From: Sinonovacula constricta
Lineage: Eukaryota; Mollusca; Bivalvia; Cardiida; Solecurtidae
Length of the DNA: 64,000 nucleotides
Direction of reading: 5' to 3'
Assembly (NCBI GenBank): GCA_007844125.1
Contig: CM017563.1
Coordinates: forward strand, 36,575,837 to 36,639,836
Part shown: in pieces, positions 1-11,784 of the stretch
How the letters are laid out: the number at the start of each line of letters is the position of its first letter
How positions within the stretch are numbered: the stretch's first letter is position 1
The notes under the pieces: generated by a model
What the model saw: only the letters and a program-made list of their open reading frames with translations
The model's database searches: none
What the model was told of the DNA's origin: nothing
Made by a program: the position numbers and the translations under genes

Positions 1-789
1 AATGTATTGTCTTCTTCTTCTTCATCTAATTTGAACGCAATATCCTTTTATTTTATTTTCATTAGTAAAAAACTGAATCATATGCCGTATTAAAACCGGA
101 TTTTTTTATGTCTTTTGAACGCAAAATAAAAAGTAGTTAAACAACAGCATTGTCTACCAGCAATATGTTACATGTAGTTCTAAGAAAACACGTTATGGAC
201 GGCATCACTTTAATGTACCATCCCGTTTTTCATGAAGCAATAAAGCGATTTTTGTATTTGTTGCATGAGCAGTTTTAATGTGCTCACTGAAGTAAGCAAA
301 ACATTGAACCCATTATACGTAATATGGCATATATAATGAAGCTTTGGGCATTGTTATAATGGATTGTATGATAGATTAGTCAAAATACTTTATAGTGAAT
401 TTGCACATAAAATGCTTTTGTTGACATGTTCACTAATAACTTTGGCCAAGTATCTCGAGTATACTTATACTTTATGTTTGAAGTTTTTTTTAAAAAGGCC
501 TTAAACACGTATTTAATGATTGCTACAATATGGGCTTTCTGCTTAATTGTATCTAATATAATATAAACAAAAAGAATACTGACTTAAATTACGTTTTTCA
601 AACAATTATCTCCTTTTTTGACTAGAAGTCCATCATCTATCACGCTGAATATGTATTGTGTAATATTGTGTAAAATAAAGCTGAACGAACTCAATTCAAA
701 AGAAATATAATAAAAAATGATATGTTATAAATAATGTAATAAATAATACAATAATAATATAGATTAAAATCTGCAACAACAGAATAATA
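1..789. other. AT-rich non-coding stretch
   Basis: I see no gene here. It is AT-rich sequence with short A/T runs and no recognisable protein motif or tRNA-like box. It precedes the first recognisable duplicated repeat block. Confidence 0.5.
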
Positions 790-1560
790 AATAATCCCAG
801 ACATGGATCAAGTCAATTTATGCTGTACTTTAACAGCTGGTTAACTTGTGCTTAGCATGTACAAAGGACTGGATTGTGTTTGATTATCGTTCTGTATAGT
901 TGATCAATGGACAACGTGGCGGTTTCTACAAAGTATCAGTTGGTATTAATTCTTTGAGAGACGATATATGGCTTACCTTGGATGGCGGTCGATCGAGGTT
1001 TATTCTGGATGGTGTATGGATGATTGACACCGGAAATTATTGATGTCTCTGAAATATTCGTGGTCACGTATGAAGTTTGTAAGGGTTTTTAATTTAGAAA
1101 AGTCGCAAAATGTATACAATATGTGATACATAATTTAAAACCCGTTATTAGCACTTTCTACCAACTTGCGTTTGTTGCATTTTGCCAGCTGATACTAAGG
1201 ATATCGAATCTTTGTTTGATCAATATTAACGAGAAATTAAGACAAAGCCATGCCTTTGAAATACAATTTCACAACAAATTCTTGATACGTAAAGTGAACA
1301 AGAACAAATAGTAACCATCCATGTATGATTGTTCCTACATGTACATCTAAGTTAATCTTTCTTGCGAATAGGGACAACAAAACCTTCTTTTTTACAATTT
1401 TATAGAGTTAATTTTCAATTGTAAGGAAGATAGCCAGCTGCGTTTGTGTGTCCAGTCATTCAGTTAACATGGATATAGCTTTTGAGTTTGTGTTCAGGTA
1501 TTCTCGGTGTCCTACGTGGAATGGCAAATAAGTTCATGTGTTAAGTAGATGATATGCTGA
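790..1560 (+). repeat. Diverged long repeat R, copy 1
   Basis: This stretch aligns base by base, with many substitutions and small indels, to about 10240-11250. Shared anchors include TGATCAATG at 901 and 10317, CATGGCGG/CGTGGCGG followed by TTTCT, GATATATGGCTTACCTTGGAT near 965 and 10377, and GACACCRGAAA followed by TGTCTCTGAAA. A later shared part is GCTGCGTTTGTGT with a following TTGAGTTTGT.TTCAGG near 1438-1500 and 11162-11230. No reading frame is conserved between the copies, so I treat this as an old duplicated or interspersed element of unknown class. The 62-codon ORF inside it (1123-1311) is not supported as a gene. Confidence 0.6.
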
Positions 1561-1571
1561 GAGTGTGTTAA

Positions 1572-1725
1572 GGTGGTAACTGTTGGATTTGCTCGTTTTG
1601 TTAAGTGACGCATCAGAGATTTTCTCTTATTTTTACATTTGGCTTTATTGTGAATACCTTTGTCTTGTGCATTTCGGAGTTTAGTATATATTGCAATGCT
1701 GATATATTCTTATTAATGTTTTTCT
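1572..1725 (+). repeat. Interspersed repeat K, copy 1
   Basis: One of five copies in the window of a repeat of about 150 bp. Others lie at 9930-10095, 22630-22800 (minus), 24260-24420 and 55660-55830. Shared pieces are GGTAACTGT, TTTGCTC, a TCATCACAGA-like stretch, TTTGGCTTG, AATACCTTTGT, CTTTT followed by a GGCATATGTTGCAATGC-like stretch, and often ATATTCTTATT at the end. No common reading frame survives, so it looks like a non-coding element or element end. I cannot name the family. Confidence 0.6.
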
Positions 1726-1994
1726 GGATATACATGTTTACTAAGTTGTGCACAAACGTTTAGGAAGTGCTAAGCCATATGCGACTTAATTTATGTTAAG
1801 TTTTTTTTATATACTGTAGGTTGGTGAGTGTGTGTTCAGGTGTTCCGTAGACGCATAGTAGTAACATTCCCTGTTTTTTTGCACAGCTTTTTAGACGATC
1901 TGAGCAGTATAGATTGCTGCTTTTTCCAGTTGTTCCCGAGACACATACACAAAAGAAATATGTTAGTACCTGCATAAGTAATCGAAATACTTTC

Positions 1995-4900
1995 GTTAGA
2001 AAAATTAAAACGTGAACTATTAAATGAATGCATTTTAAAACGACTTTAAGTAAGCATTGATGGATATATCCGATTTTCTTAATAAATTATGCTGGAAAAG
2101 CAAGAAGGAAATACAGAAATTATATTTACCTTTTTACTAGGGCTAAAATTATAACAAGGCCATGGAAATAACATTTCAACTTATCATTTTGCTACTTTCA
2201 GTATTGTGTCTGATTTAAATCTCAAACACCGATGCGGTATAACAACTTTGAATGTTCTAGATAACTATGTGTTTCTTGCAATCATTGTTATTCATAAAAT
2301 GATAGAATGAAACATTTTTTATACACATACTTTAGAAAACATTGTAAAAATGTACACTACTATATTATTCAATCCTACTTTTATTTTACGCGAATTAATT
2401 TGTATAACAAATTCTTAGTGCATATTATCCTGTGAAAAAGTGCACGAACAACGTTTGATGCTGTTTAGTTTCATATATTTGCAATCACACGTCATAAAAA
2501 TTAAGTTTGTTTAATGCTGTCAACACATGACGTACTCCTGAAACCTGTTATAGTACTGTCTTTCAAGTCATCATATGTTCTGGTCTTGGATAGAAATTAC
2601 TTTTTTGTCACAATGACAAGAACACTTTATGAGACAAACCAATACGTATATCTCCCAACTGTATTATTGTGGCTTATGCACAAGTCTAATTACATTTGTA
2701 TTCTTTCTCATTTGATGTAAGTATTAAGGAATTCCAATTACGTCTAACTGTGAATATACTTGAAAGAATAACATATAGAACTGAGTCATTAAGTGTCACC
2801 TAGAAACACAATTGAGATAAAATATGTAAAAATATGATCATTTGGTTTTACTAATTGAATATATCGGAATAACTGCTCGCTTTCTTCAATTTTTGTATAA
2901 TAATACATTTCATTAATCTTTTTTAATTTTAAAAATACATGTGCAACTTCAGAAATTTTATAAAGTGCAACAAAAGTTTAAATGACGGCAAATTATCAAA
3001 CCAGCTATAACTAAAGATTCGATAAAATCTAGTCCCCGTTAACTCATAAACTTATGATATTTTTGTCTACTACTAAAACAAGGGAATTGACTTTGCACAA
3101 AATTGAATCACAGAATTAAATATGATTATCGAAATTGCGGCAGACGCAGGCACAATGGGCAATAAAATTCCTATAAGAGACTGAAGAGGGATTCATCTCC
3201 TCGTGATACGGAAATTCGTAATATCATCAAAGACCTACTGATTTTCCCCAGCCATCGAAAAGCTTATAACCTTCCAAATCAATTTCCACTTCCGGTATTA
3301 TTAGTTTACTTTGTCGCATCGATACAAATATTGCCATTACTGACAAAAGAGAATGCTATATAGAGAGGCTGAAAAATATCTTTCGTGAAGCTTGCCGAGA
3401 CTTGAAGATTTTTGTGCCAAGCTCTATATTATTTATGTTGTTCAAAACAGACCGAGCGCTGTCCTTATTATGCATTTTATTACAAGAAAGCTTGTTAATG
3501 CTTTGATGCTGTTGCACAGCACTAACTTTATGCCATTACTTAGAGGATTGCTATCAAACCGATTATTCAAATAACTTTTCGAGAGGCATTTTACAACATG
3601 CAGAGAATGTGATACCAATTTGGAAGTTGAAAACGTTGTTTATTTAAATAAAATAGTTGTAAACAAAAACAAATATAATCTTTCGTTGTTTACTGGTATG
3701 ATATAAAGTTTATTTCAGCTCGTGTTCCTTTACAACAAGATGAAAAAACATTCACAACAGTATAAATATCATCTTTATTTCTAAATTTTAATAATGGCCC
3801 ACCAACCATATTTCATAGTGTAATCACTTTGACATCATTCATCAACGAAATTAAGATTGTGGCCCACAGTTCCAAGAATAAGCGCTGCTTTGCTTGTTAT
3901 AACAATACAATACAACATTTTATTGCGTAACACAATACAGGGGCTTTCAATTAGTTGTCTCCCTTACATGGGTATTTTATTGCCACTGTTTGTCCTTACG
4001 TAAAACCTCCAGGAAGTACCAGATTGGAGCGCACCCCAAACTAGGCTTAAGCACCAAATCCAATCTTTGGCGACCGTTTTCTCTATGTATGTATTTATAG
4101 TCTATAATAATATCTTACTATTGCTGCTTGAACTGATGCGACTTAGTATCGTATCCGCTGATGTAAAAGAACTGATTGATTTTGTATTTTCCATTAAACA
4201 ATAAGTTGATAGGTCCAGAATCTCTTTTAGAAATTAACTTCCCTTTGTGTCAAATGTTATCTGCTTGCTACTTTCGATGAATAATCATTAATTTTTTAAA
4301 GCTTATCCAGTTAATTCACAGAATTATACAACGAATATAAACACAATAGGGCTAGAGTTTAAATTATAACATGGTATTACCTTAGAATGAATATTACCTT
4401 TCAGAGTGCATCAATTTAAGTTGTATAACATCTTTATTGTTAGGAGAAAAGGGGCTATACTGAAACCTTTCTGGATTTTATTTTTGGTAGCCATTCCTTG
4501 AAGCAAACTTAGCTAAATCTAGCTTGGATCTTAACTGTGAATTCAATATACCCTAAAATGTCACAGCAAAACATAAAGCGAGCAAAAGTCCTACGACTTT
4601 GAACTTAAATGTTCAGAAAAGCAAAACATTGTAAAACTTTTAAATTCAAGATAAATATGATAGCTACTGAGACATGCAATCAGAGGCAAATCAAATCACA
4701 AAGTCAAATATTATATTTGAGGCAGATGTGAGTACAAGAATCATAAACAAACTTATACAAGCCAGAATTAGGCAACATGTCTAGCTGCATAAAGATATCA
4801 ACAATAACAATATTCTGGTACATTTGTAAATGACGACCATTTATCAACAACATCTCCCATGCGTATTCTCGCGTGTTATACACACAACTCTTATGGAGTA

Positions 4901-5010
4901 AAACATATCTATTTATATTTCGAACGGTCATTGACATGATTTGATTACGATTCATAGCATGTAAGCATTTGTAAATCGCAAGGGAAATCTAGTGTTACGA
5001 AACTTCTTTA
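1995..5010. repeat. Diverged block-repeat unit 1
   Basis: Composite of anchors found again elsewhere in the first 25 kb. The E part (TAAGTAAGCATTGATGG at about 2050, TAATGCTGTCAACACATGACG at 2512, TCTCCC at 2651) matches 12.4-12.95, 14.33-14.88 and 20.35-20.95 kb. The part at 3100-3270 (GAATCACAGAATTAAATATG, GCGGCAGACGCAGGCACAATG) matches 16795-16990. The part at 3270-3570 matches 7920-8170 and 21000-21300. The part at 4308-4450 matches 8690-8860, and 4670-4800 matches 18835-18985 and 22880-23010. The end (CGAACGGTCATTGAC, TTTGTAAATCGCAAGGGAAA) matches 12996-13070. I cannot say whether the unit derives from a gene family or a mobile element. Confidence 0.55.
3900..4095 (-). repeat. Possible small repeat insertion in unit 1
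   Basis: Sequence around AGTTGTCTCCCTTACATGGG at 3954-3973 interrupts the anchors of block-repeat unit 1 and is not seen in the other units at this place. Its complement contains AAGGGAGACAACT, a motif I associate with tails of molluscan repeats; a shorter relative lies near 27450. Neither ends nor target duplication can be fixed by eye. Confidence 0.25.
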
Positions 5011-5279
5011 AATCCAATCTTCTTCCTCGTCACGTTGAATATCTGATTCCTTTTTTAACTTTACGATTATCCAATAAAGTCCACCCTTAACCACATTGTC
5101 AATTTGTTTTTTATTTTTTGTTTTAAAAAAGATATATTGTTATTTCTTCAGATGCATTTTGCGCGACATTTTAATCGTATCATTTTTTCAGCCTATAGGG
5201 TCGATATGATGCTTTGCATAAACTTTGCCGGTTCCACTTGATCTACATACATGATGGTTCCTCATTTTTTATTATTTTG

Positions 5280-5500
5280 AATTATTATACATTCACACGC
5301 AGCAATCAAACATGTCGGGTAAATTGCATGAACATGTTAAATAAGCAGACCTGCCCCTTCTTCATAACACAGATTCCATCTTAACCAAATTACATGGAAT
5401 TTACCAAGGCTCCATGAAGAAAATGCGAGCACCCACACGAATGAATGCATTCGTTAAGAAAACCATTACCAAGAACACAATTGGTTTCCTTGGTTTTTGT
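5280..5500. repeat. SINE-flanking segment shared by three block copies
   Basis: This aligns with 13285-13445 and 15290-15450. Shared pieces include GGGTAAATT/GGATAAATTTCATTTACA, AAATAAGC, a YCTTCATAACNC-like stretch and TTCCATCTT. The neighbouring SINE was therefore probably copied with its surroundings rather than inserted three times. Confidence 0.5.
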
Positions 5501-5504
5501 TTCA

Positions 5505-5715
5505 TAATAAATGTCATATTGGCGACGGCCAGTCCTTTTTGGCGAAGAAAAGCCTCTGAGATGTGTTTTGATAGAACCACTGACGCCTGGTAGGACAGCT
5601 GGAAAACCTTCCAGCATGAAATTGCTCGTTCCGACCGTGATAAGATCCCTTGCGGTAAGAGGCTGGGGCGTTTAGGAAACTATCCACTTGGCCATATTGT
5701 ATTTAAGCTTTACAT
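5505..5715 (-). mobile_element. tRNA-derived SINE, family A (minus strand)
   Basis: Read on the minus strand, the head contains TGGCCAAGTGGATAG, a good match to the tRNA internal promoter A box of Leu/Ser type. It is followed by CCTCTTACCGCAAGGGATC and a decayed B-box region. Then comes the body motif GGAAGGTTTTCCAGCTGTCC...GTCAGTGGTTCTA, which recurs in all family A copies, and a tail containing GCCAATATGACATTTAT. The 75-codon minus ORF at 5390-5617 is SINE sequence, not a gene. The body may belong to one of the conserved-core SINE superfamilies reported from molluscs (Meta- or V-type), but I cannot assign it without a library. Confidence 0.65.
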
Positions 5716-5749
5716 ATGGATGTGTTATTCATCATCATTCATCACTTTT

Positions 5750-6440
5750 TCATCAACTAAATAAATATATACCAGCACTCGAGTGACGTGGACCTTTTCG
5801 TAAGGGAAAACAGCGCAGCAAAAACTGCTTTTCTTATGAGAGAGAATGCATCGAAGGCATAATCAGCTTAAACATGTACATCTACTATAAGAAGGTAAAA
5901 TTATTTGACAAATCTATTAATCATCTCCTCACACACGAACAAAAATATTTCCTTAAAAAAAGTTGACTTGCCGTAAGTTTTCACACATGACACAAAAGTG
6001 TAGTTTTATTACTATTGATTGGACTTACATCCCCAGGATTCATGACGTCAAAGTATATCTGACGTTATTTGTCAATTGTAAACTGTATTGTGGCTTGAAA
6101 GTTGAGGTAAACGTGGCAATTAGGAATCCGTCTTATCGGTAATAAATTATAACAATAGCCTGGTACAATCCTTCTATGTCAATATAGCCAATGTTATGGA
6201 TCCTGTCAGAATTATTCCTAATCAACATAAAGACATCTTCAGAAAGTACGAATATTCAAATGACGTTCATTTACCAAGACATGCATCATTAGTTTTAAAC
6301 AGCAATTCCAGCATCAGCCGATGTTACGTAGACTTTTGTTATAACTTAAAAACTACTCGATGTAAATCTATAAAAAATGCACTTGAAATGAATAATTAAA
6401 ATGTTGAAAGAGTCATACGTTTACAAAGATGAATTTTATT
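5750..6440. repeat. Intergenic DNA with a fragment matching 16.4-16.7 kb
   Basis: I see no gene. Between 6050 and 6260 the words TGACGTTATTTGT, GGTACAATCCTTCTATGTC and CTTCAGAAAGT correspond to the same words at 16350-16680, so this is a fragment of the block repeat. Two CRE-like words (TGACGTCA, TGACGTTA) fall at 6041-6066. The 67-codon ORF at 6196 resembles no family I know. Confidence 0.4.
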
Positions 6441-6689
6441 TGTGATTAAAAAAAAATCAAATTTAATAGGCCTGGGTAGGTTCCCCGGCACAACCAATTT
6501 TATGATTGCACTGCGAAGAGCTATTATTTATGTCGGCTCCCTAAATGAGCGCCAAATTTTACCAAACGTCGTCTGTATATGTGTTTACGTCATAAGTAAC
6601 ATCGTTCCAAATTTGAACGTCATCCGTGACGATTTTAGACTATACAGCTAGTAAGCATAAGACATACGCGGAAATCGAAAAAGATATTA

Positions 6690-7240
6690 ATGGCGGCCCC
6701 GGCGCAGCAAGAGAACCGTGCAATTATAATTTTGTATGTGGACCTAGGAAAAACACCAACAGAGACGATAAAAATGATGAGGGATGTTAATAGATCTTTA
6801 AATGTAAGCAGATCTCTTATTTTTACGTGGCATAAACGATTGTTGGACGGTAGGGAGTCTCTGAAAGACGACACTGGTACAGAACAGAAACGAATAGTGA
6901 ACGCTGGGACAGTAGCGGCAGTGAAGTATCTGATCGAGGAGGACCGTAGGTTGACTGTAAGTGACATTTTGTCACAATTAGGCGTTAGTAATGTTAAGAT
7001 CCATTCAAGCTAAAGATGACAATTGTTCCTGCGCGCTGGGTGCCAAGATAACTGCAAGTTGTAGAAAAAGAACAACGCGTTCAAGGTTCACTGGCTTTCC
7101 TACGGCAGTATGAGAAGAGGGAGACGCTTTCCTCGACAGAATTATCACCACAGATGAGACATGGCTGTGGTTTTACGACCCCGAGATACGTCAGTTCGAC
7201 TCAGCGTGGTATTAGAAGATGTTTAGCAAGTGGGTAGAGG
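6690..7240 (+). pseudogene. Mariner-type transposase pseudogene, 3' truncated
   Basis: The plus-strand ORF 6690-7013 encodes the N-terminal helix-turn-helix part of a mariner transposase. It shows LGKTPTETIKMM, FTWHKRLLDGRESL.DD and EDRRLTVSDI..QLGVS in the expected order. It ends at a stop, but the family continues in a second frame: PARWVPR (7033-7053), a stop, then VVEKEQRVQGSLAFLRQYEKR. A third frame follows with DAFLDRIITTDETWLWFYDPE near 7127-7190. The Asp of TTDETW is the expected first catalytic residue; the second and third acidic residues are missing because the sequence stops near 7240, beside a pogo-like end. Two frameshifts, an internal stop and truncation mean it cannot make an active enzyme. 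The minus ORF 6635-6967 is only its antisense. Confidence 0.85.
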
Positions 7241-7242
7241 CG

Positions 7243-7800
7243 TGTACAGTCAAACCTGACCATGCGACCACCCCTAACCGGCGACCACCTGCTCTATGCG
7301 ACCACTTCAAAGCCGCCCGATCATATTTCTGTAATTGTAATGTAATAAGCACCCACCTTTGATCTGCGTCCAGCGACCGCACATAAACATGTCAAACATG
7401 CTTTAATTATCCGCTAATAGGCGACCGCGTTAATCTACTCGCACATTAGTTACGACCACACAATAAGCAATTAATTGACACGTTTGCCCTTATTTGCTAA
7501 TCACTGCAATTGGCCGTGTCAAACTGGGAAATTACGTAATGTCACTAGGTCGATGTACACATCAAGCCCGCGCTCGATTCACACCTAATCGAGTGTGCCC
7601 TATTACCGCTCGTTTTGAAACTTATTGATCATGTTCCGACTTCGGTTTCTTTAAAAGTAAATCAAAGTTTTGTTTGTATTAATAACGATAAATTGATTTG
7701 CTAAAACCTACTTTGAAAAACGCTAACTTAAAACGAAAGTTGTCAACGTCGAAACGTCATCATCAAGTTGTTACCGTGCGCCGGTACCATCACACTAGGT
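7243..7800 (+). mobile_element. 5' end of a pogo/Tigger-like DNA transposon
   Basis: Starting after TA, CAGTCAAACCTGACCATGCG followed by repeated GCGACCAC words looks like the terminal inverted repeat of molluscan pogo/Tigger-type elements, which insert at TA. The region is clearly more GC-rich than its surroundings. Near 7730 one frame reads KRKLSTSK, vaguely like a Tigger N-terminus, but without a start codon. I found no inverted partner end before about 8 kb, so the copy is truncated. It lies immediately after the mariner remnant and probably inserted into it. Confidence 0.5.
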
Positions 7801-7899
7801 TGCTGTGGAAAACCCCGTGGACATATCGTGTCCAAATATAACAAATATATAGGAAAATGCCGATATATAACTGTTATGTATACTTTATCATAGTATCTG

Positions 7900-9500
7900 T
7901 ACAAACAAAATACATGTAACGAAATTCCACGTATTTTTGATCCACCCTGGTACTCATTGACTTAAAAGAATGCTTTGTAGAGAGACTAGATAATGTAAAA
8001 TCTCGAGTTTTATGATGTAAAAATTCGTGCCAGGCTTAACAATATTTGATTTGTTCAAGACAGAACTAGAATTCTCCTAACCAAACCTTTCATTTCTAGA
8101 AAGCAGTATTTAATGCTAATTTTTATGTCGTTAACGGTTCGTTGACCACCAGAAGAAATAATAACATTCACACCAGGTCCTCTTACCAAACATAAAACAT
8201 GCCACACCAAACAACAAGTTTATAGATATTTTAATAACTAAGAAATAAGTAACCAAGACATAATGATTGCACAATTTTAAGAATAAGCGATTTTCTCTAT
8301 ATTGGTTAACTCATCGGTCTGAACTAAATGATTGTGTAGCTATTGCGAGTGTTTATTGCCAATATTTATGACTTCCTCTTGTGCAGCAAACTCTGCTCGC
8401 AACTGGAAAGTCAAATTGGCGAAAGCAGTAAAATCTTCCAATAGGAGAGAATGTAAAAGCTACACAAATTTTGACCCGCAACAATGAAACCAATTGTCTA
8501 GTCTCCGCGATTTTGTCACTTCCACATTAACTATTACGTACATTTGCCTAAAAGTAGTAATTATACATTATACCAATTCCCATAGGATAGTTTAATATTT
8601 ATACTAATATGAACTAATGGCCTTAATAACGTTTTAACTGATAAAAATGCCAAATTTCTGGCTACCTTTCTAGGTACGCCTAGTGTCAAAACAGTAATTC
8701 ACAAAATTATATATTTTCACCAACGAATATAAACAAGACCAGTGTTTAAAACAAAAGAAACCTCCTTAGAAAAACAAATTTAGTTTTCAGAGTAATGTTA
8801 GTTATAACATCTAGATTTTTTATTGTTAAGGAAAACAGACACACTTTAACTTTTACTTAAACTTTTCTAAAAATTGGTTATAACCTAAGCCCGTATTCAC
8901 CAACAATTGTTAAGATTAAGTCATGAGTAAAGCCTAAGTCACAATTTTCATACCAACAAAAATTAGCTTATTTATGAAATTTCAATGTGATTTTGAGCTA
9001 AAAGTATCAAAGTTAAAGTACCATGCAAGAATACAGACATGTAGCTAAATATAAACTGAAGATATTGTAGATTGAAATCCATGACTAGAGCAATTCTTAC
9101 TTAATAATGATCGGTGAATACTACTGGCCCGAAGGGCGAACTATTACTTATACCATTTGAGATACTTTTTTTCTCACCCTTCTATTAAACACTCTTTCTT
9201 GCTGTATTTGGGGCATACAGGCCAAACCCCTTTACCATCGTGAACAGTATACGTTGTGACTGTAACAAAACCTGCATCGACTTCCTAAGTTTTCTTTTTA
9301 ATAAACATGGATTGCCAGACATATAAAAGGGGAAACATTATAATAAAACATGCGTACTGACAGGATTTGATATTTCGGTGCAAAGGTCTGTAAATCGCTA
9401 GTGGAATGTATTGATTTTGAGTTTCTGTGCAACTTATCTTAAAGGTGGTATTTGACAGTGTACCTATATAAAATACATGCAAAAATATATGATGCATGTT
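7900..9500. repeat. Diverged block-repeat unit 2
   Basis: The segment 7920-8170 (TTTGTTCAAGACAGA, AGTATTTAATGCTAA) parallels 3270-3570 and 21110-21240. The segment 8690-8860 (AATTCACAAAATTATA, CAACGAATATAAACAA, TATTGTTAAGGAAAA) parallels 4308-4450. The end near 9380-9440 (CTGTAAATCGCTAGTGGAA, CAACTTATCTTAA) parallels 18540-18605 and 22435-22495. Small ORFs inside are not conserved between copies. Confidence 0.45.
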
Positions 9501-9930
9501 AGGGAGACTCTACATAAACTCATACTATAATCTAAGCAAAGACAAATTTGAATACAACATTGGTTGTCAGACAGTAAAAACCATGACCACAATGGGGAGT
9601 TTTGCTAAAATATATATTGACGTCAGCGCGAATTGCCCGGATTGTCACATAACGTGATCTCAAAAGTAAACATTGGTCACGTGGTTTTCTTAGTTTTAAA
9701 AAACTAGTTGTTCAGCGTGACTCAGATAGGAAATACCTTTTTGATGAGACAAGTTGGGTGTAAGGCTTCGCATTTAACTTAGATGCAGGTTATAAATAAA
9801 CAACATTCCTAGGAGACTATTCATGTAACAACAATCTACCAGTTTACTGGTATTTTAAGAGAACAAATGCAGTCCAGACTGTCAGATACCACCTACCCCA
9901 GTCGGTCCATATTGCCGACTGACCGTTCCA
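9500..9930. other. Intergenic, no recognised gene
   Basis: A locally more GC-rich stretch around 9620-9720 contains TGACGTCA and CACGTG, typical bZIP and E-box words, but no ORF or matching repeat was recognised. Confidence 0.3.
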
Positions 9931-10095
9931 AGGCGGTAACTGTCGAGTTTGCTCTTTACCTTAAATGACTCATCACAAATTTGTTCTTACTTTTCGCGTG
10001 ACTTGCATGTGAAATACCTTTGTTCTGTGCCTTTTCGGAGTTTGGTATATGTTGCAATACTCATAGGACTTTGTCATATATTCTTATTAAATATT
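9930..10095 (+). repeat. Interspersed repeat K, copy 2
   Basis: It contains AAGGCGGTAACTGTCGAGTT, ACTCATCACAAATTTGTTCT, AATACCTTTGTTCTGTGCC, GGTATATGTTGCAATACTCA and CTTTGTCATATATTCTTATT. It is the most complete copy, and its order matches the copies at 22.7 kb (minus), 24.3 kb and 55.7 kb. Confidence 0.65.
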
Positions 10096-10239
10096 AATCA
10101 AGAAACAATTTGATGATATTTCTTCAAGCAAACTTAATACAAATACAGACGTATTTAAAAGTATGTAGATTTATCTGGAGATCCTTTAAGATGGTGTTGT
10201 TGGTGGGACGATAAACACAATAAACAAACAAAAAAACCT

Positions 10240-11250
10240 TGTAATTTATAGTTGCCTAGCTTAGGCTTAACATGTAAATGACATTGAATGTTGTTTGATC
10301 CTCGTTCCGTATACCTGATCAATGAATACATGGCGGTTTCTGCAGAGTATCATAGTGTTTCTATTCTTTGAGAGGCGATATATGGCTTACCTTGGATCGC
10401 AGTCGATCAATGTTCACCCTGGGCTATATATATGGATGTTTGACACCAGAAACTAATTATGTCTCTGAAACATTCATGATCACGGATGATATTTGTGAGG
10501 GTCTTCCATGTAGACGCAAAATAAATGTCGTCGAAAAATGTATACTATACGTGATACAAAATAGTAAATCGGTTCTTTACATCTTTACACATTTGTTTTG
10601 TTGAACTTTCCTCAGCTAATATGAAAGATATCAAGTCCTTGTGTTTGAACATATGAGAAATGTAGACAATAAATGGCGATATACATGTTTTTGAAATACG
10701 ACATAGGCTTGATGCTTGAAGCAAAAAGATTGAACAGAAGCCATTGGTGTATTGCTGTTTATACATGCATATTTGTTCATGCTTCTAGAGAATAGGAACA
10801 TCAACAACGTAGTTATAACTGAGTTTAAGTTTAGGTTTAGGTTTTACGGAGGTGGCCTGAGGCAGAGCTCTCGTGTTTCTGCATAGGTGTTTAGGAGATG
10901 CTTATTAGTATTGTTACTGTGTTTGATTCCATCTGTTGGATGGATGCCAAGTCGTATAGATTGTGTTCAAGGATTCGATAGATGCTAAGTTGTTGTATAT
11001 CAACTGAGATTGTATTCAGGAAATGCTGATGGAATATCTATTGAGCTTGTTCCATGTATTCAGGGGACAGTGTGTGTGTGTGCTATGGCTTTTAAGTATG
11101 TGTGAAGGGTTCAATGGATCCTAAAATATATGAATACACTTTATGTCCGGTTTTTAAACAGATGCTGCGTTTGTGTTTATGTGTTCAGTAGATGTTAAGT
11201 AGTATGGCTATTGAGTTTGTATTCAGGTGATGCCTAGTGGTAAAGCTATA
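10240..11250 (+). repeat. Diverged long repeat R, copy 2
   Basis: Counterpart of 790-1560, with additional sequence in the middle (about 10600-11100, rich in TTCAG, GATGCTAAG and similar words). The ORFs at 10368-10604 (plus) and 10545-10766 (minus) are not conserved in the other copy and are rejected as genes. Confidence 0.6.
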
Positions 11251-11784
11251 TTATAAAGGAGGGACTTTATGGGACACCCATCAATATTTTAATTGTGTTT
11301 GGAACAAAGGGATATATCTTATATAAACGAGTAAAATACGCCTGTTTTCCTACTTTTCTTGCTTATTCAACTTGGATATTATCCTTTTTTAAGTTCTTTC
11401 AAATCATTTACGAAAGTAACGTTTTCATAAGGGCTATTTTTAATCAAAGGTGTAATTAATAGGATACATATTTATCATCAATAATCTAACCACAGTCTAC
11501 AATTATTCTCTTGACTTTGCTTTAGTCAAAATACTTTAGATGTTATCTACGTTGAACAACTGTTGTCGTCCCTAAAAATCACTAATGCCGTGTAAACATA
11601 ATTTGATTAAATACGATTTTAGAAATATATATGTGGAATATGTTGTAATGCATGAAATAACACGCGTAATTCTATATTAGAAGTTAGTCCGTACAAGCAA
11701 TTCTAGTTCCAGCCACAGGGCAACGGAAATATTAACTGCTACATGTCGCATAACCGTAATTTCGGTTCTATAACCAGACTGTTT

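Noticed and set aside
6635..6967. 110-codon minus ORF
   Set aside because: Antisense of the mariner transposase frame.
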